NCBI RefSeq assembly: GCF_006439055.1
Contig: NZ_RCZC01000004.1
Span: 128,241-192,240, forward strand
DNA length: 64,000 nt
Reading direction: 5' to 3'
Origin: Sphingomonas glacialis
GTDB lineage: Bacteria > Pseudomonadota > Alphaproteobacteria > Sphingomonadales > Sphingomonadaceae
The notes beneath the pieces are model-generated. The model was given only the letters and a program-made list of their open reading frames with translations. It ran no database searches and was not told the origin of the DNA. How positions within the stretch are numbered: the first letter of the stretch is position 1; the number at the start of each line of letters is the position of its first letter. Shown here piece after piece: positions 35,276-45,200 of the stretch. A program made the position numbers and the translations under genes.

Positions 35276-35896
35276 TCAGAGCTCGATAATGCCGCGGCGT
35301 ACGGCTGTGGTGACTGCGTGAGTCCGGTCGCTGACATAGAGTTTTGTGAAGATGTTACGAATGTGCGCTTTGATGGTGTCTTCGGCGAGCGACATCTTGA
35401 GTGCGATCGCCTTGTTTGGATCCCCTTCGGCGATCAGCCGAAGGATTTCGATCTCGCGCGCATTCAGGGATTCGTCGGCTGCGTGCTCGGCGATGCTGTG
35501 CGCGACCTCGGTTTGGATGTGGCGGCGTCCGACATGAACCGATCGGATCGCGCCGATCATCTCGTTGCGTAGAGCACTCTTCAACAGGTAGGCAGCTGCG
35601 CCGGCTTTTAGCGCCTTGAGAACTTGCGCATCTCCGGAGTACGTCGTGAGCACGACGATTCGAGCGCCCGGATCGACCTTTCGGATCGCCTCTATCGCCG
35701 CGAGGCCGTTCATACCCGGCATCTGCAGATCCATGAGTGCAACGTCCGGGCGCAGCTCGGTGTAGCGATCGACCGCCTCGAAGCCATTCGCGGCTTCGGC
35801 TACGATTTGCATGTCCGGCTGGGTTCCGATCAGCGCACACACTCCGTCGCGCAAAACCGGATGATCGTCCGCAAGTAAGATGCGTATGGCGGCCAT
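35276..35896 (-). CDS. NarL/FixJ-type response regulator (module 2)
   Basis: About 206 aa. The receiver domain has ADDHP, phospho-Asp in LMDLQMPG, VLTTYSG and YLLKS; the LuxR HTH contains MSLAEDTIKAHIRNIFTKL. It is strongly similar to the regulator at 14588-15220 and ends with the same RRGIIEL. The ATG at 35896 has AGG 7 nt upstream; ATG 35911 is an alternative, and the open frame runs to 35944. It is divergent from the AraC gene over about 125 bp and is the likely partner of the propeller kinase ending at 36796. Confidence 0.9.
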   Translation of the reverse strand: MAAIRILLADDHPVLRDGVCALIGTQPDMQIVAEAANGFEAVDRYTELRPDVALMDLQMPGMNGLAAIEAIRKVDPGARIVVLTTYSGDAQVLKALKAGAAAYLLKSALRNEMIGAIRSVHVGRRHIQTEVAHSIAEHAADESLNAREIEILRLIAEGDPNKAIALKMSLAEDTIKAHIRNIFTKLYVSDRTHAVTTAVRRGIIEL

Positions 35897-36022
35897 AGGA
35901 TCGCCTGCCATGCTGTGCGCCACTCCGGCTGAGATCCCCTCCAATCAGAGGATCAACGTCAGTCTCAATAGAACAAATGTGCCACGGGCAATACCCGTTT
36001 AGGTGTCTCTGGCCACCACCAG

Positions 36023-36739
36023 ATGGGTCTAAGCCGACCGGTGGTTCATATCGTAATGTCGCCCGAACAAATCGGATTGGACGAGAACTTGGATCCCTTG
36101 CCGCGCGGCGCCGAATACGGAGATGTTCGCGCCGGGGCGCACCCGGCGATCATTCCGCGGCGGATCGTCACTTGGCGAGGTGATGTCGGCCGGGGAGAAC
36201 CGACCGACGAGGCGCGGGCCGAACGTGTGGCCCTGGAGAGCCTTCTGATCGAGGTTCGTGACGGACTCGACGGAGACCCTCGGCGTCTACGAGAATGCCT
36301 GAGGAGGATCGACGCGCTGGTCTTCGCCTGCACACGAACTGGGACGGACTTGGAACAGCGAGACGGAAAAGGTGGGTTGCAGCCGAAGCAGATTGCGACG
36401 ATCGTCGCCTATATCGATAAGCATCTAGGCGAGCCGATCGCGATCGACGACATGGCAAGGGCGATCAATCTTAGCCGGACGCATTTCTGCCGAGAGTTCA
36501 AACGGACCACGGGGCAATCCCCACATCAGTTCGTGATCGGCCGACGACTCGCATTGGCGCAGGACCTGCTGCTTCGATCCTCCGTCTCGCTCAGCCAGAT
36601 CGCCAGGTGCTGCGGCTTTGCGGACCAAGCCCATCTCACACGCACCTTCAGGCGCTTCACTGGCGCGTCACCGCTTAGATGGAAGAAGAACGCCGCGGCG
36701 CTTCCCGGGCAGCCGCTGAGCGGGCCGGGCGGCAACTGA
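36023..36739 (+). CDS. AraC-family regulator (module 2)
   Basis: Protein of 238 aa with a C-terminal AraC double HTH (AIDDMARAINLSRTHFCREFKR and LSQIARCCGFADQAHLTRTFRR). The N-terminal about 125 residues have no recognised domain. It is similar to the protein at 13637-14311 over the HTH. The start is uncertain: ATG 36023 or 36056. Divergent from response regulator 2 and convergent with kinase 2 (56-bp gap). Confidence 0.8.
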   Translation: MGLSRPVVHIVMSPEQIGLDENLDPLPRGAEYGDVRAGAHPAIIPRRIVTWRGDVGRGEPTDEARAERVALESLLIEVRDGLDGDPRRLRECLRRIDALVFACTRTGTDLEQRDGKGGLQPKQIATIVAYIDKHLGEPIAIDDMARAINLSRTHFCREFKRTTGQSPHQFVIGRRLALAQDLLLRSSVSLSQIARCCGFADQAHLTRTFRRFTGASPLRWKKNAAALPGQPLSGPGGN

Positions 36740-36795
36740 ATTGAGGAGTTGGAACGGGTGGACTGCGCTTGCGGCGTCGGCGTCGCATAGCTTCC

Positions 36796-39700
36796 TTAAG
36801 GTCTTCGAAGGAGCAGCCGCCACCATCGACCCCGCTCCCTGAGCGCTCGTCGAATGGGCACGGTGACGCTTACCTCCGTGCCCCGGTCTGGAGCGCTTTG
36901 GATAGCGAACTTGCCGCCGATCCGACTGGCACGTTCCCTCATGCCGATGAGGCCGAAGTGTCCCGGCTTCTCGCCGCGTTCGAGGACGACTTCGGAGATG
37001 CCGACACCGTCGTCGACGACCCTCAGAGTGATCCAGCTCGATGATGCCGTGAGGCGGACGGAGATCCGGGCAGCTGCGGCGTGGAGGACGGCGTTTCTCA
37101 GAGCCTCGGATGCGATCCGGGCGAGTTCGTCCGCCACAAGGGCGTTCGGCGGCGGCGTGGCCTGATCGACCTGTATCTCGATGTCGAGCCCGGCCGGGAT
37201 CTCGAGCTCCGCCACCGCCCCGACAACTGCGTCGCGAAAGCCTGTCGGGCTGTCGAGGTATCGAAGACCCTTCACCCGCTCTCTAGCAGTTTCGATAATC
37301 TGCTCGCCGCGTGTCAGCGCCGCTTCGAGTTCGCTCTTCGCCTCTGGCTCCGATCGTATCCTCATCGTCGCAACGTGGAAGCGCAGGAGCATGCCTTGGA
37401 CGCCTTGGAGAAGTGTGTCGTGCAATTCACGCGATATGCGCTCTCGCTCCGAGGCGCGTTCGGCCAGTCTGGAGGTGATCTGAGAGGCAACGTGGCGGAC
37501 CCGGATGGAGTAAAGCGCCCATGCGAGAAGGATTAAGGCGATTGAGACGAGAGCCGTGAACCATCGCGACTGAAAGAACGTCGGCGGTATGGTTATCTTC
37601 ATCTCCGCACCGGTACGGTTCCAGATGCCGTCATTGTTCGAACCGATGACTTCGAAGCGATACATCCCCGGCGCGAGGTTCGTGTAAAACGCCTGCCGCC
37701 GGAGACCGGCATCGACCCAACCTGCGTCCACGCCGACAAGGCGGTACCGGGCTTGGTTTCTCTTTGGATTTGTGAGGCTGAGCACGGCGAAATCGACTTG
37801 AAGGTCGCGTGTGCCTCTGGGAAGTCTGAGATTCGGAGACGCGTCGAACGAAACTCCTCCCGCATGGAGACTTCGGATCTGTATCGGCGGAGACTGATGA
37901 TTGAACGGGAGCCGCTTGGGATCAATCCATGCCACCCCTCCTCGCGTCGCGATCCACACCCGCCCGTCACCACCAAGCGCCAACCCATGAAAGCCGAAGG
38001 TGTTGGGTAGGCTCGGCATGCCATCTGCGAAGTCGTACATCTGCACATGTATCGGAGCCGAGCGGCGGAGGAATGCCCGTTCGAGGTCGGAAGTCGGAAC
38101 ACGGGCGATGCCGTTGCGCGTCTGAAGCCAAGTCTGTCCCTGTGAACTGACGATTCCGCTGATCCCGCTGATCGTGGGAATGCGTTCCTGCGAAATCGTA
38201 AAGAGCTTGCCAGAGGCCCACTTCGACAAGCCTGCATCACTGCCGATGAGGACAGCGTCGCCCACCGGAGCGAAGGATGTGATGTTCGCGAGTTTATGAC
38301 GCCCGCCCGCGATGAGCGTCGTCCTGTTCTGTCCATCGATTCTCGTCAGATCGCCATAGTGATTGTAGGCGAGCACCCGGCCGAGATCATCAGGATAGAG
38401 GCTGACCGCCGGATAGAGGGACGGGTCCTGCAGCCTAGCCGGGAACCAAACTCTGTCCTTCTGATGGAAGAAGCCTTGCTCACCAGCCGCCGCCCATAAA
38501 GCCCCTTCGTTTGACCACGAACAGGCGAATAGTCCGTCCGAGAGCTTTGATTTCGGGGAGGGCAGCGCGGGCCCGGCCGCTTCGGTGAACCGCCCGTGCG
38601 AGAATTTCAGGAGCCCTGACGTGCCGCTTGGGCTCCACCACTCGCCGACGGGAGACGTGCATCCGGCGTTGAACAGTCCTGGACGGATCAGTGCAGGCGC
38701 CGCTCCGGGATTAGCCCGGTGGAGGCCGTTTGCACCGGCGAAGTACACCGCGCCCGCGTGGTCGACGTGCATCGACAGCTCGTCTTCAGCCCGCGGCTTC
38801 ACCGAAGGCTCGATGGCTATCGAGCTCGCTCTGAAGCGCTCGAGTCCGAGCGGCGTTGCGACCCAGATGTTACCTTCAAGGTCCTCGAACCCATCTTGGA
38901 TGCTGTCGGAGGCCAGCCCGTCGTGCCCGGAATAACGTTGGACCGGCTCAAGATCGTCGCCGGAAGGACCGCCAAGACGGGGCTTCGGTATCCTGAACAT
39001 TCCGTCCGTTGGCGTGAAGCCCCAAAGGGTTCCATCGCGGTCGAAGAACGATCGTGGCTTCCGTTTGAACGCCGGCGTCCGGTAGAAGCGGATCCTTGAC
39101 GGCAGACCAGGGTTAGCGACGCTCGGTCGCGTCCCGAGGTCATCGGAGATCCAGACGCGGTCTGATTGATCGGTGGCGAGTGCAGGGTAGCCGCGTAGCT
39201 CGTCCCCGCTACTGACGAAGCGCGGGGCGCCACGATCGAGCACTTGGACCGTGCCTGATAAGCTCACCCAAAGCCTACCGTCACCTGTCGCCGCAAGCGC
39301 CGTGACGAAGCCGTTGGGCAGGCCGTAGCTCGCAGCTTGTATGTGCCAGGCGCCGACCCCAAACCAAGCCAAACCGTTGGACGAGCGACCGAAAGCGGCC
39401 CAGATCTTCCCGTCACGGGTCTGGATCAGGCTAGTCACCTGATTACGGGGCCCCGGGCCCCGCGGCATGTGGGTGTCCTTCCAGCGGCCTTCCTTGAACG
39501 CGGCGATGGTTCCATCACGGCAACCGAGCCAGAGGGTGCCGTCGGCAGCCCGGATGTTGGCCGTGATGCCCTTGCCTTCGAGGAAGTCTGGCAGTTTGAG
39601 CCTTTCGAACGAAAGACCATCGAAGCGAAAGGTGCCGTTGTTTGTCGCCAACCATAGGAAACCGTCGGGGAACTGAATAACCGAAGAAATGGCATTCGGC

Positions 39701-39873
39701 GCGCCATCTTCCGTGCTCCAACGCGTATGCTTGAACTGATCGACCCGAAAGGTGGGATCGAGTGCAGACGCAGGCGCTCCGACTAGAAGGAGCGCCAAGG
39801 TGGCAAGGCGCGTGCAACAGATCGGGCCGATGGCTCTCAACTCCCGTCTCCGACTGCTACGATGCTGAATCAT
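36796..39873 (-). CDS. Beta-propeller sensor histidine kinase (module 2)
   Basis: Protein of 1025 aa with the same plan as the kinase at 15207-18275: signal peptide (about 1-38, ends PASA), periplasmic propeller (GFLWLATNNGTFRFDG and later blades), Y_Y_Y domain (RYRLVGVDAGWVDAGLRRQAFYTNL), a TM helix, HisKA_3 with phospho-His in RELHDTLLQGVQG, and HATPase with N-box EALRNAVLHA and DDGVGI. Both kinases keep LDP and QFKHT-W just after the signal peptide. The ligand is unknown. The start at 39873 gives a longer n-region than kinase 1, and a later start is possible. Confidence 0.9.
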   Translation of the reverse strand: MIQHRSSRRRELRAIGPICCTRLATLALLLVGAPASALDPTFRVDQFKHTRWSTEDGAPNAISSVIQFPDGFLWLATNNGTFRFDGLSFERLKLPDFLEGKGITANIRAADGTLWLGCRDGTIAAFKEGRWKDTHMPRGPGPRNQVTSLIQTRDGKIWAAFGRSSNGLAWFGVGAWHIQAASYGLPNGFVTALAATGDGRLWVSLSGTVQVLDRGAPRFVSSGDELRGYPALATDQSDRVWISDDLGTRPSVANPGLPSRIRFYRTPAFKRKPRSFFDRDGTLWGFTPTDGMFRIPKPRLGGPSGDDLEPVQRYSGHDGLASDSIQDGFEDLEGNIWVATPLGLERFRASSIAIEPSVKPRAEDELSMHVDHAGAVYFAGANGLHRANPGAAPALIRPGLFNAGCTSPVGEWWSPSGTSGLLKFSHGRFTEAAGPALPSPKSKLSDGLFACSWSNEGALWAAAGEQGFFHQKDRVWFPARLQDPSLYPAVSLYPDDLGRVLAYNHYGDLTRIDGQNRTTLIAGGRHKLANITSFAPVGDAVLIGSDAGLSKWASGKLFTISQERIPTISGISGIVSSQGQTWLQTRNGIARVPTSDLERAFLRRSAPIHVQMYDFADGMPSLPNTFGFHGLALGGDGRVWIATRGGVAWIDPKRLPFNHQSPPIQIRSLHAGGVSFDASPNLRLPRGTRDLQVDFAVLSLTNPKRNQARYRLVGVDAGWVDAGLRRQAFYTNLAPGMYRFEVIGSNNDGIWNRTGAEMKITIPPTFFQSRWFTALVSIALILLAWALYSIRVRHVASQITSRLAERASERERISRELHDTLLQGVQGMLLRFHVATMRIRSEPEAKSELEAALTRGEQIIETARERVKGLRYLDSPTGFRDAVVGAVAELEIPAGLDIEIQVDQATPPPNALVADELARIASEALRNAVLHAAAARISVRLTASSSWITLRVVDDGVGISEVVLERGEKPGHFGLIGMRERASRIGGKFAIQSAPDRGTEVSVTVPIRRALRERGRWWRLLLRRP

Positions 39874-39931
39874 CTGGCTGAAGGGTTAGCCTAGCCGATG
39901 CGAGTTGTCGCCTGAACCTTGCAGACGAGCG

Positions 39932-40540
39932 TTAGTCGTTTTTCGAAGCGCCTGAGCGCTGTGGTAGCATGCCGGAGGCATCACCGCGCTCAGGTTTGAC
40001 GAGGTGGCGATACCCGAGCTGTTGACCGGGTTCCGCCGGATCCGCTCCAGCGGAGTGCAATCGAAATAGAGATGCGCAAGCGGAGAGAGTAGGGGCTACC
40101 TTTGCCCCGCGCGCCTGTAATGGCCTCGTGAATGACGCGCATCCTGTCGTCGTCCGGAAAGTCGATGTGCAGATGGCTTGCAATCTGCTCCGGGCTCCAT
40201 GCCTTTGACCAGCGCCGGTTCTGCCGAGGCCCATGTCGCCGCCCCTTCCACGATACCGTGGGGCCGGTGACGGGCACGTCACCGGGTTTGGCAATGGCTC
40301 CGCTCAACCAGTCCTCGGCCCAGCGGCGTAGCGTGTCGTTGGCCGCGAGCGCGGCAACCTTGGGACGGCGCGCCGCCTGCTCGGCATGCCACTAAGCGTC
40401 GCCGCGTTTCGTTGGATCTCGCCGGAGATTGTCAAAGGAGCTCGACCGAGCCGACGCGCGATCTCGCACACGCCGTGCCCTTGGACCAACAGCAACGCGA
40501 TCTCTTCGCGTTCTGCCAAGGACAAATATCTACCCGACAA
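39932..40540 (-). mobile_element. Decayed IS30-family transposase remnant
   Basis: The N-terminal IS30 HTH is clear in the frame starting at 40540 (YLSLAEREEIALLLVQGHGV, EIARRLGRAP, EIQRNAA). A second frame from 40307 carries GPTVSWKGRRHG, KAWSPEQIASHLHIDFPDDDRM and VIHEAI. Resemblance ends near 40090, so the catalytic DDE core is missing. At least one frame break and a 3' truncation make it inactive. The DNA from 40090 to 39932 may belong to another element; I cannot identify it. Confidence 0.7.
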
Positions 40541-41077
40541 GAGTTTCGCCTAGCGCGTGAACTCCGCGGGCGGCATCCCGCCCGCCTCCCGAAACTAACG
40601 GCCCCCAACCGGTTGTGACGTTCCAGCCTTTACTGCTGCTGCCTTGCTGCTCATCCCGGCAGCAACATACTCCCAGAACATTGCATTCTCATGCCGATTG
40701 GCAACCGGGGGACTCCCCGGCGACCGCAGTTGTGATCGTGTGCACCGGTTCGATCGTCGCTTTCTGATACCCATCGCTCGCCTCCATTTTCGAAGCGTTG
40801 CGACAAACGGTTGAATTCGCCCAATATACCAGCGAGCAGTTCCAGCGACTGATGGCCGATAATAGCGTCACCTGCTCGATGAGCCGGTCAAGTTGGCTGA
40901 CGGGTTGGATGCTATCGATCTAATGAACTGAGGTGGGGTTTCATTGGTCGGAAGGGACGAGGCCTGGAAGCCCGCTACACGCACGTATAATTGTAGATAG
41001 CCCCTCGGCGGCCGATCCTCTTGTAACCGGACAACCAGCAATGGCTCCGATCCGATTACATGACCGGGGAAGCCAGA
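40541..41077. other. Intergenic region upstream of the RND operon
   Basis: About 540 bp after the transposase remnant. Small frames have no support. It contains the GTATAAT element at 40976 and the ribosome binding region of the RND adaptor. Confidence 0.4.
40976..40991 (+). promoter_or_regulatory. Variant GATAC-type element upstream of the RND operon
   Basis: TACACGCACGTATAAT on the plus strand: GTATAAT intact, first arm xAxAC. It ends 86 nt before the ATG at 41078. Likely -10 region of the efflux operon. Confidence 0.45.
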
Positions 41078-42265
41078 ATGCCAAAATTTCTGAAGGAACG
41101 GGCTCGTGCTCCATGGCTGATGAACAGCCTTCAGCGCTATTCGGGCGTGACCTCCCTGATCGCGTGGCCGGCGCTTTTGTCGGGATGCGGTGCCGCGGCG
41201 CCGCCCCCGCCGCCGCCACCGCCCGCGGTGACGGCGACGACCGTGATCATGCGGCCACTTCGACAGTGGGATGACTTCACCGGCCGCCTCGAGGCGGTCG
41301 ACAGCGTCGAGATCCGACCCCGCGTCAGCGGCTTCGTGGACGCCATCTCGTTCAGCGAGGGCGCTCGGGTCGGCAGGGGGCAGCTGCTGTTCCAGATCGA
41401 TCCGCGACCGTACCGCGACGAGGTCGAACGGCTGGCGGCCGAGCTTCGGCGTGCCGAGGCAAAGCAGGTGCTCGCGAAGTCTGACGCCGCCCGCGGCAAG
41501 CGGCTGATCGATCAGAACGCCGTCTCCCAGGGCGAGTTCGAGCGGCTCGGTGCGGAGGCCGCGTCGGCTAGTGCTGACGTAGGCGCCGCTCGCGCTGCGC
41601 TCAACACCGCCCGCCTCAACCTGTCGTTCACACGGGTGGTCTCGCCCGTAGCCGGAAGGGTGTCGAAGGCGATCATCACCCGGGGCAATCTGGTCACCGC
41701 GTCCAGCCTTCTGACGACGGTCGTGTCGGACTCCCCGATCTACGCATCGTTCAACGCCGACGAGCAGGCATACCTGAAGTACGCGGGCGACCAGCGCGGG
41801 AAGGGCGGGCCGGTCTTCGTCGGGTTGATCAACGAGCAGGGCTTTCCCCACCGCGGGCGTCTCCACTTCCTCGACAACGTCGTGGATTCCGGCAGTGGCA
41901 CCATTCAGGGCCGCGCCATCCTGGACAATCCCGACGGCAAGCTGACCCCGGGGCTCTTCAGCCGGATCCGTCTGGTGTCGAGTGGTACGAAAACCATCGC
42001 GCTCGTCCCCGAGCAGTCGCTCGGCACCGACCTCGGGAAGCGCTTCGTGATGATCCTCGACCGCAGCAATCACGTCCGTACCCGACCGGTTGAGCTTGGC
42101 GCGGCACTCGGCGAGTTCCGGATCGTGACCTCCGGGCTGGTGCAGGGGGAGCAGGTCGTCGTCGACGGGTTGCAGAAGGTGAAGTCCGGCGACGCGGTGA
42201 AGGCGGTCCGCAAGGACGTGCCGATCCCGCAGTCGCTGATGGATCAGCTGGCGCCGGTAGGATGA
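41078..42265 (+). CDS. RND efflux periplasmic adaptor (MexA/AcrA-like lipoprotein)
   Basis: Protein of 395 aa. The N-terminus ends in a lipobox-like ALLSGC (about 33-38), followed by a poly-Pro run (eight Pro) and the membrane-fusion domains: lipoyl/barrel motifs GRLEAVDSVEIRPRVSGFV and FQIDPRPYRDEV, a helical hairpin (about 115-190), and LSFTRVVSPVAGRVSKAIITRGNLV. It links the inner-membrane pump to the outer-membrane channel. ATG 41078 (GGGGAAG upstream) or 41060 are possible starts. Its stop overlaps the pump gene (ATGA). Confidence 0.9.
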   Translation: MPKFLKERARAPWLMNSLQRYSGVTSLIAWPALLSGCGAAAPPPPPPPPAVTATTVIMRPLRQWDDFTGRLEAVDSVEIRPRVSGFVDAISFSEGARVGRGQLLFQIDPRPYRDEVERLAAELRRAEAKQVLAKSDAARGKRLIDQNAVSQGEFERLGAEAASASADVGAARAALNTARLNLSFTRVVSPVAGRVSKAIITRGNLVTASSLLTTVVSDSPIYASFNADEQAYLKYAGDQRGKGGPVFVGLINEQGFPHRGRLHFLDNVVDSGSGTIQGRAILDNPDGKLTPGLFSRIRLVSSGTKTIALVPEQSLGTDLGKRFVMILDRSNHVRTRPVELGAALGEFRIVTSGLVQGEQVVVDGLQKVKSGDAVKAVRKDVPIPQSLMDQLAPVG

Positions 42266-45200
42266 CCGTTCCTCCCGCAACCCCCGCCACTCCCGCCGCA
42301 CCCCCCTCGGGAGCCCCTCGCATGAGCATATCGGACTTCTTCGTCGGCCGCCCGCGCTTCGCCATCGTGCTATCGCTGGTCATCCTTCTCGCCGGTCTTG
42401 TGGCGTTGCCGCTCCTGCCGATCGCGGAATACCCCGAGGTCGTGCCTCCGACCGTCGTCGTCCGCACGACGTTCCCGGGCGCCGAACCGGCGGTGATCGC
42501 CGAGACGGTGGCGTCTCCGCTTGAGCAGGCGATCAACGGCGTCGAGGGCATGCTGTACCAGTCGTCGCAATCGACGAGTGACGGCGTGATGACGCTGACC
42601 GTCACGTTCGCGCTGGGCGTCGATGGCGACAAGGCGCAGGTGCTCGTGCAGAATCGCGTGGCGCAGGTGCTCGCGCGCCTTCCGCCGGAGGTGCAGCGCG
42701 TCGGCGTGACGACGACCAAGGCGTCTCCCGCACTTATCGAGGTCGTCCACCTGACTTCGACCGACGCGCGCTACGACATGCTCTATCTGGCGAGCTATGC
42801 CCAGCTGCACGTCAAGGATCGCTTGGCCCGCGCCTATGGCGTCGGTGACGTCCGGGTGCTCGGCGTCGGACCGTATTCCATGCGGATCTGGCTCGATCCC
42901 GAAAAGCTCGCCGCGCGCGGCATGACCGCGGGCGACATCGTCTCGGCGCTTCGCGAGCAGAACATCCAGGTCGCAGCAGGCCAGCTCGGCGCGCCGCCGG
43001 CACCGGGCCAGGCGGCCTTCCAGATCTCAGTCAACACCCAAGGGCGTCTGGAGACGGAGGATCAGTTCCGCGACATCGTGATCCGGGCCGGTACCCAGGG
43101 CCAAATCTCGCACCTTCGCGATGTGGCCAGGGTCGAACTGGGTTCGGACAGCTATGCACTGCGCTCGATTCTCGACGGCAAGCCGGCCGTCGGCATGGCC
43201 ATCTTCCAGCGGCCCGGCACCAACGCGCTGCAGATGACCGATGGCGTCAAGAAGACGATGGACGCGGTCGCCAAGGACTTCCCGCCCGGCGTCCACTACA
43301 GCATCGTCTACGACACCAGCGACTTCGTGAATTCGTCCATCGACGCCGTCATCCACACGTTGTTCGAAGCACTGGCCCTCGTCGTCCTTGTGGTCCTCCT
43401 CTTCCTTCAGAGCTGGCGCGCCTCCATCATCCCGCTCATCGCCGTGCCCGTCAGTCTGGTCGGCACGTTCGCTGCCATGCTTCTCTTGGGCTTCGGGCTC
43501 AACGCGCTGACGCTCTTCGGCCTCGTGCTGGCGATCGGCATCGTGGTCGACGACGCCATCGTCGTGGTCGAGAACGTCGAACGCAATATCGCGCTTGGGC
43601 TCACGCCGATCGCCGCCACGCGGCGGGCCATGCGCGAGGTCACGGGACCGATCATCTCGACCGCCTTGGTGTTGTGCGCGGTTTTCGTGCCCACCGCGTT
43701 CATCAGCGGGCTGACCGGGCTGTTCTACCGCCAGTTCGCACTGACGATTGCCATCTCCACAGTGATCTCGGCGTTCAACTCGCTGACGCTCTCACCGGCG
43801 CTCGCGGCGCTTCTCCTTCGGCCGCACGACGCTCCCAAGGATCCGTTCGAGAAAGTGATCGATCGGGGCGCCGGTTGGATATTCCGCCCCTTCAACCGCT
43901 TCTTCGCCAGGCTGTCGAACAGTTATGTCGGCGGCGTCTCGCGCGTGCTCGGGCGGAGCTCCATCGCGCTCGTGCTGTACGGAGGGCTGCTCGCGGTGAC
44001 GGCCTGGCTCTTCGTCTACACCCCGACCGGCTTCGTTCCGCAGCAGGACAAGCTCTATCTCGTCGGGGTGATGCAGCTTCCCGACGCCGCCTCGCTCGAC
44101 CGCACCGAGGCGATCATGCACAAGATGAGCGACATGGCGCTCAAGACGCCTGGCATCGCCCACACCGTCGGTTTTCCGGGTCTATCGGTGAACGGCTTCG
44201 TAAACAGCCCCAACGCCGGCATCATGTTCACCAACCTGAAGCCGTTCAAGGACCGGGAGACGGCGAACACGTCCGCACTTGCCATCGCCAAGTCGCTCAA
44301 CGCGCAGTTCTCGACGATCCCAGGAGCTTCGATCGCGGTCTATCCGGCGCCTTCCGTCCAGGGTCTGGGCAGCATCGGCGGGTTTCGGATGCAGATCGAG
44401 GACCATTCGGGGCTCGGGCCCACCGCGCTGAACGCGGCGACGCAGGCGATCATCGCAAGGGCAAGCAAGGATCCGGCGCTCGCGGGCGTCTTCACGTCCT
44501 ATCAGATTGGCGTGCCCAAGGTGCGGGCGGACATCGATCGCGAGAAGGCCAAGGCGCAAGGGGTGCCGCTCGGTGGACTGTTCGAGACGATGCAGGTCTA
44601 TCTGGGATCGCTCTACGTGAACGACTTCAACCGGTTCGGCAGGACCTATCAGGTCAACGTCCAGGCCGATCAGCGCTTCCGGTTGCAACCCGAGGATATC
44701 GGACGGCTTCAGACGCGCAACGCGTCGGGCCAGATGATCCCGCTCGGCGCCTTTGTTACGACGCACGAGACGACCGGCCCGGAAAGCACCAGCCACTACA
44801 ACTCCGAACTGACCGCCGAAATAAATGGCGGCCCTGCGCCGGGATACAGTTCCGGCCAGGCGCAGAAGGCGCTGGAGCGCATCGCGAACGAGGAGTTGCC
44901 CAACGGGATGGGCTACGAGTGGACCGAGCTCACCTATCAGCAGATCCTTGCGGGCAACACCGCGATCTATGTCTTCCCTATCTGCCTGCTGCTCGCCTTC
45001 ATGGTTCTGGTCGCCCAGTACGAGAGCTGGAACCTGCCGCTCGTCGTTATCCTGATCGTGCCGATGTGCCTGCTGTGCGCTCTTCTCGGCGTGCACGTCT
45101 CGAAGGGTGACAACAACGTCTTCACTCAGATCGGATTGATCGTGCTGGTCGGCCTCGCGTGCAAGAACGCGATCCTGATCGTGGAGTTCGCGCGCGAGCG

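Noticed and set aside
40868..42301. 477-aa minus-strand frame opposite the RND adaptor gene
   Set aside because: Shadow frame that also crosses the promoter element; no domain.
43674..45110. 478-aa plus-strand frame inside the RND pump gene
   Set aside because: Out-of-phase reading of the pump gene with very high Arg content; the pump frame has the conserved motifs.
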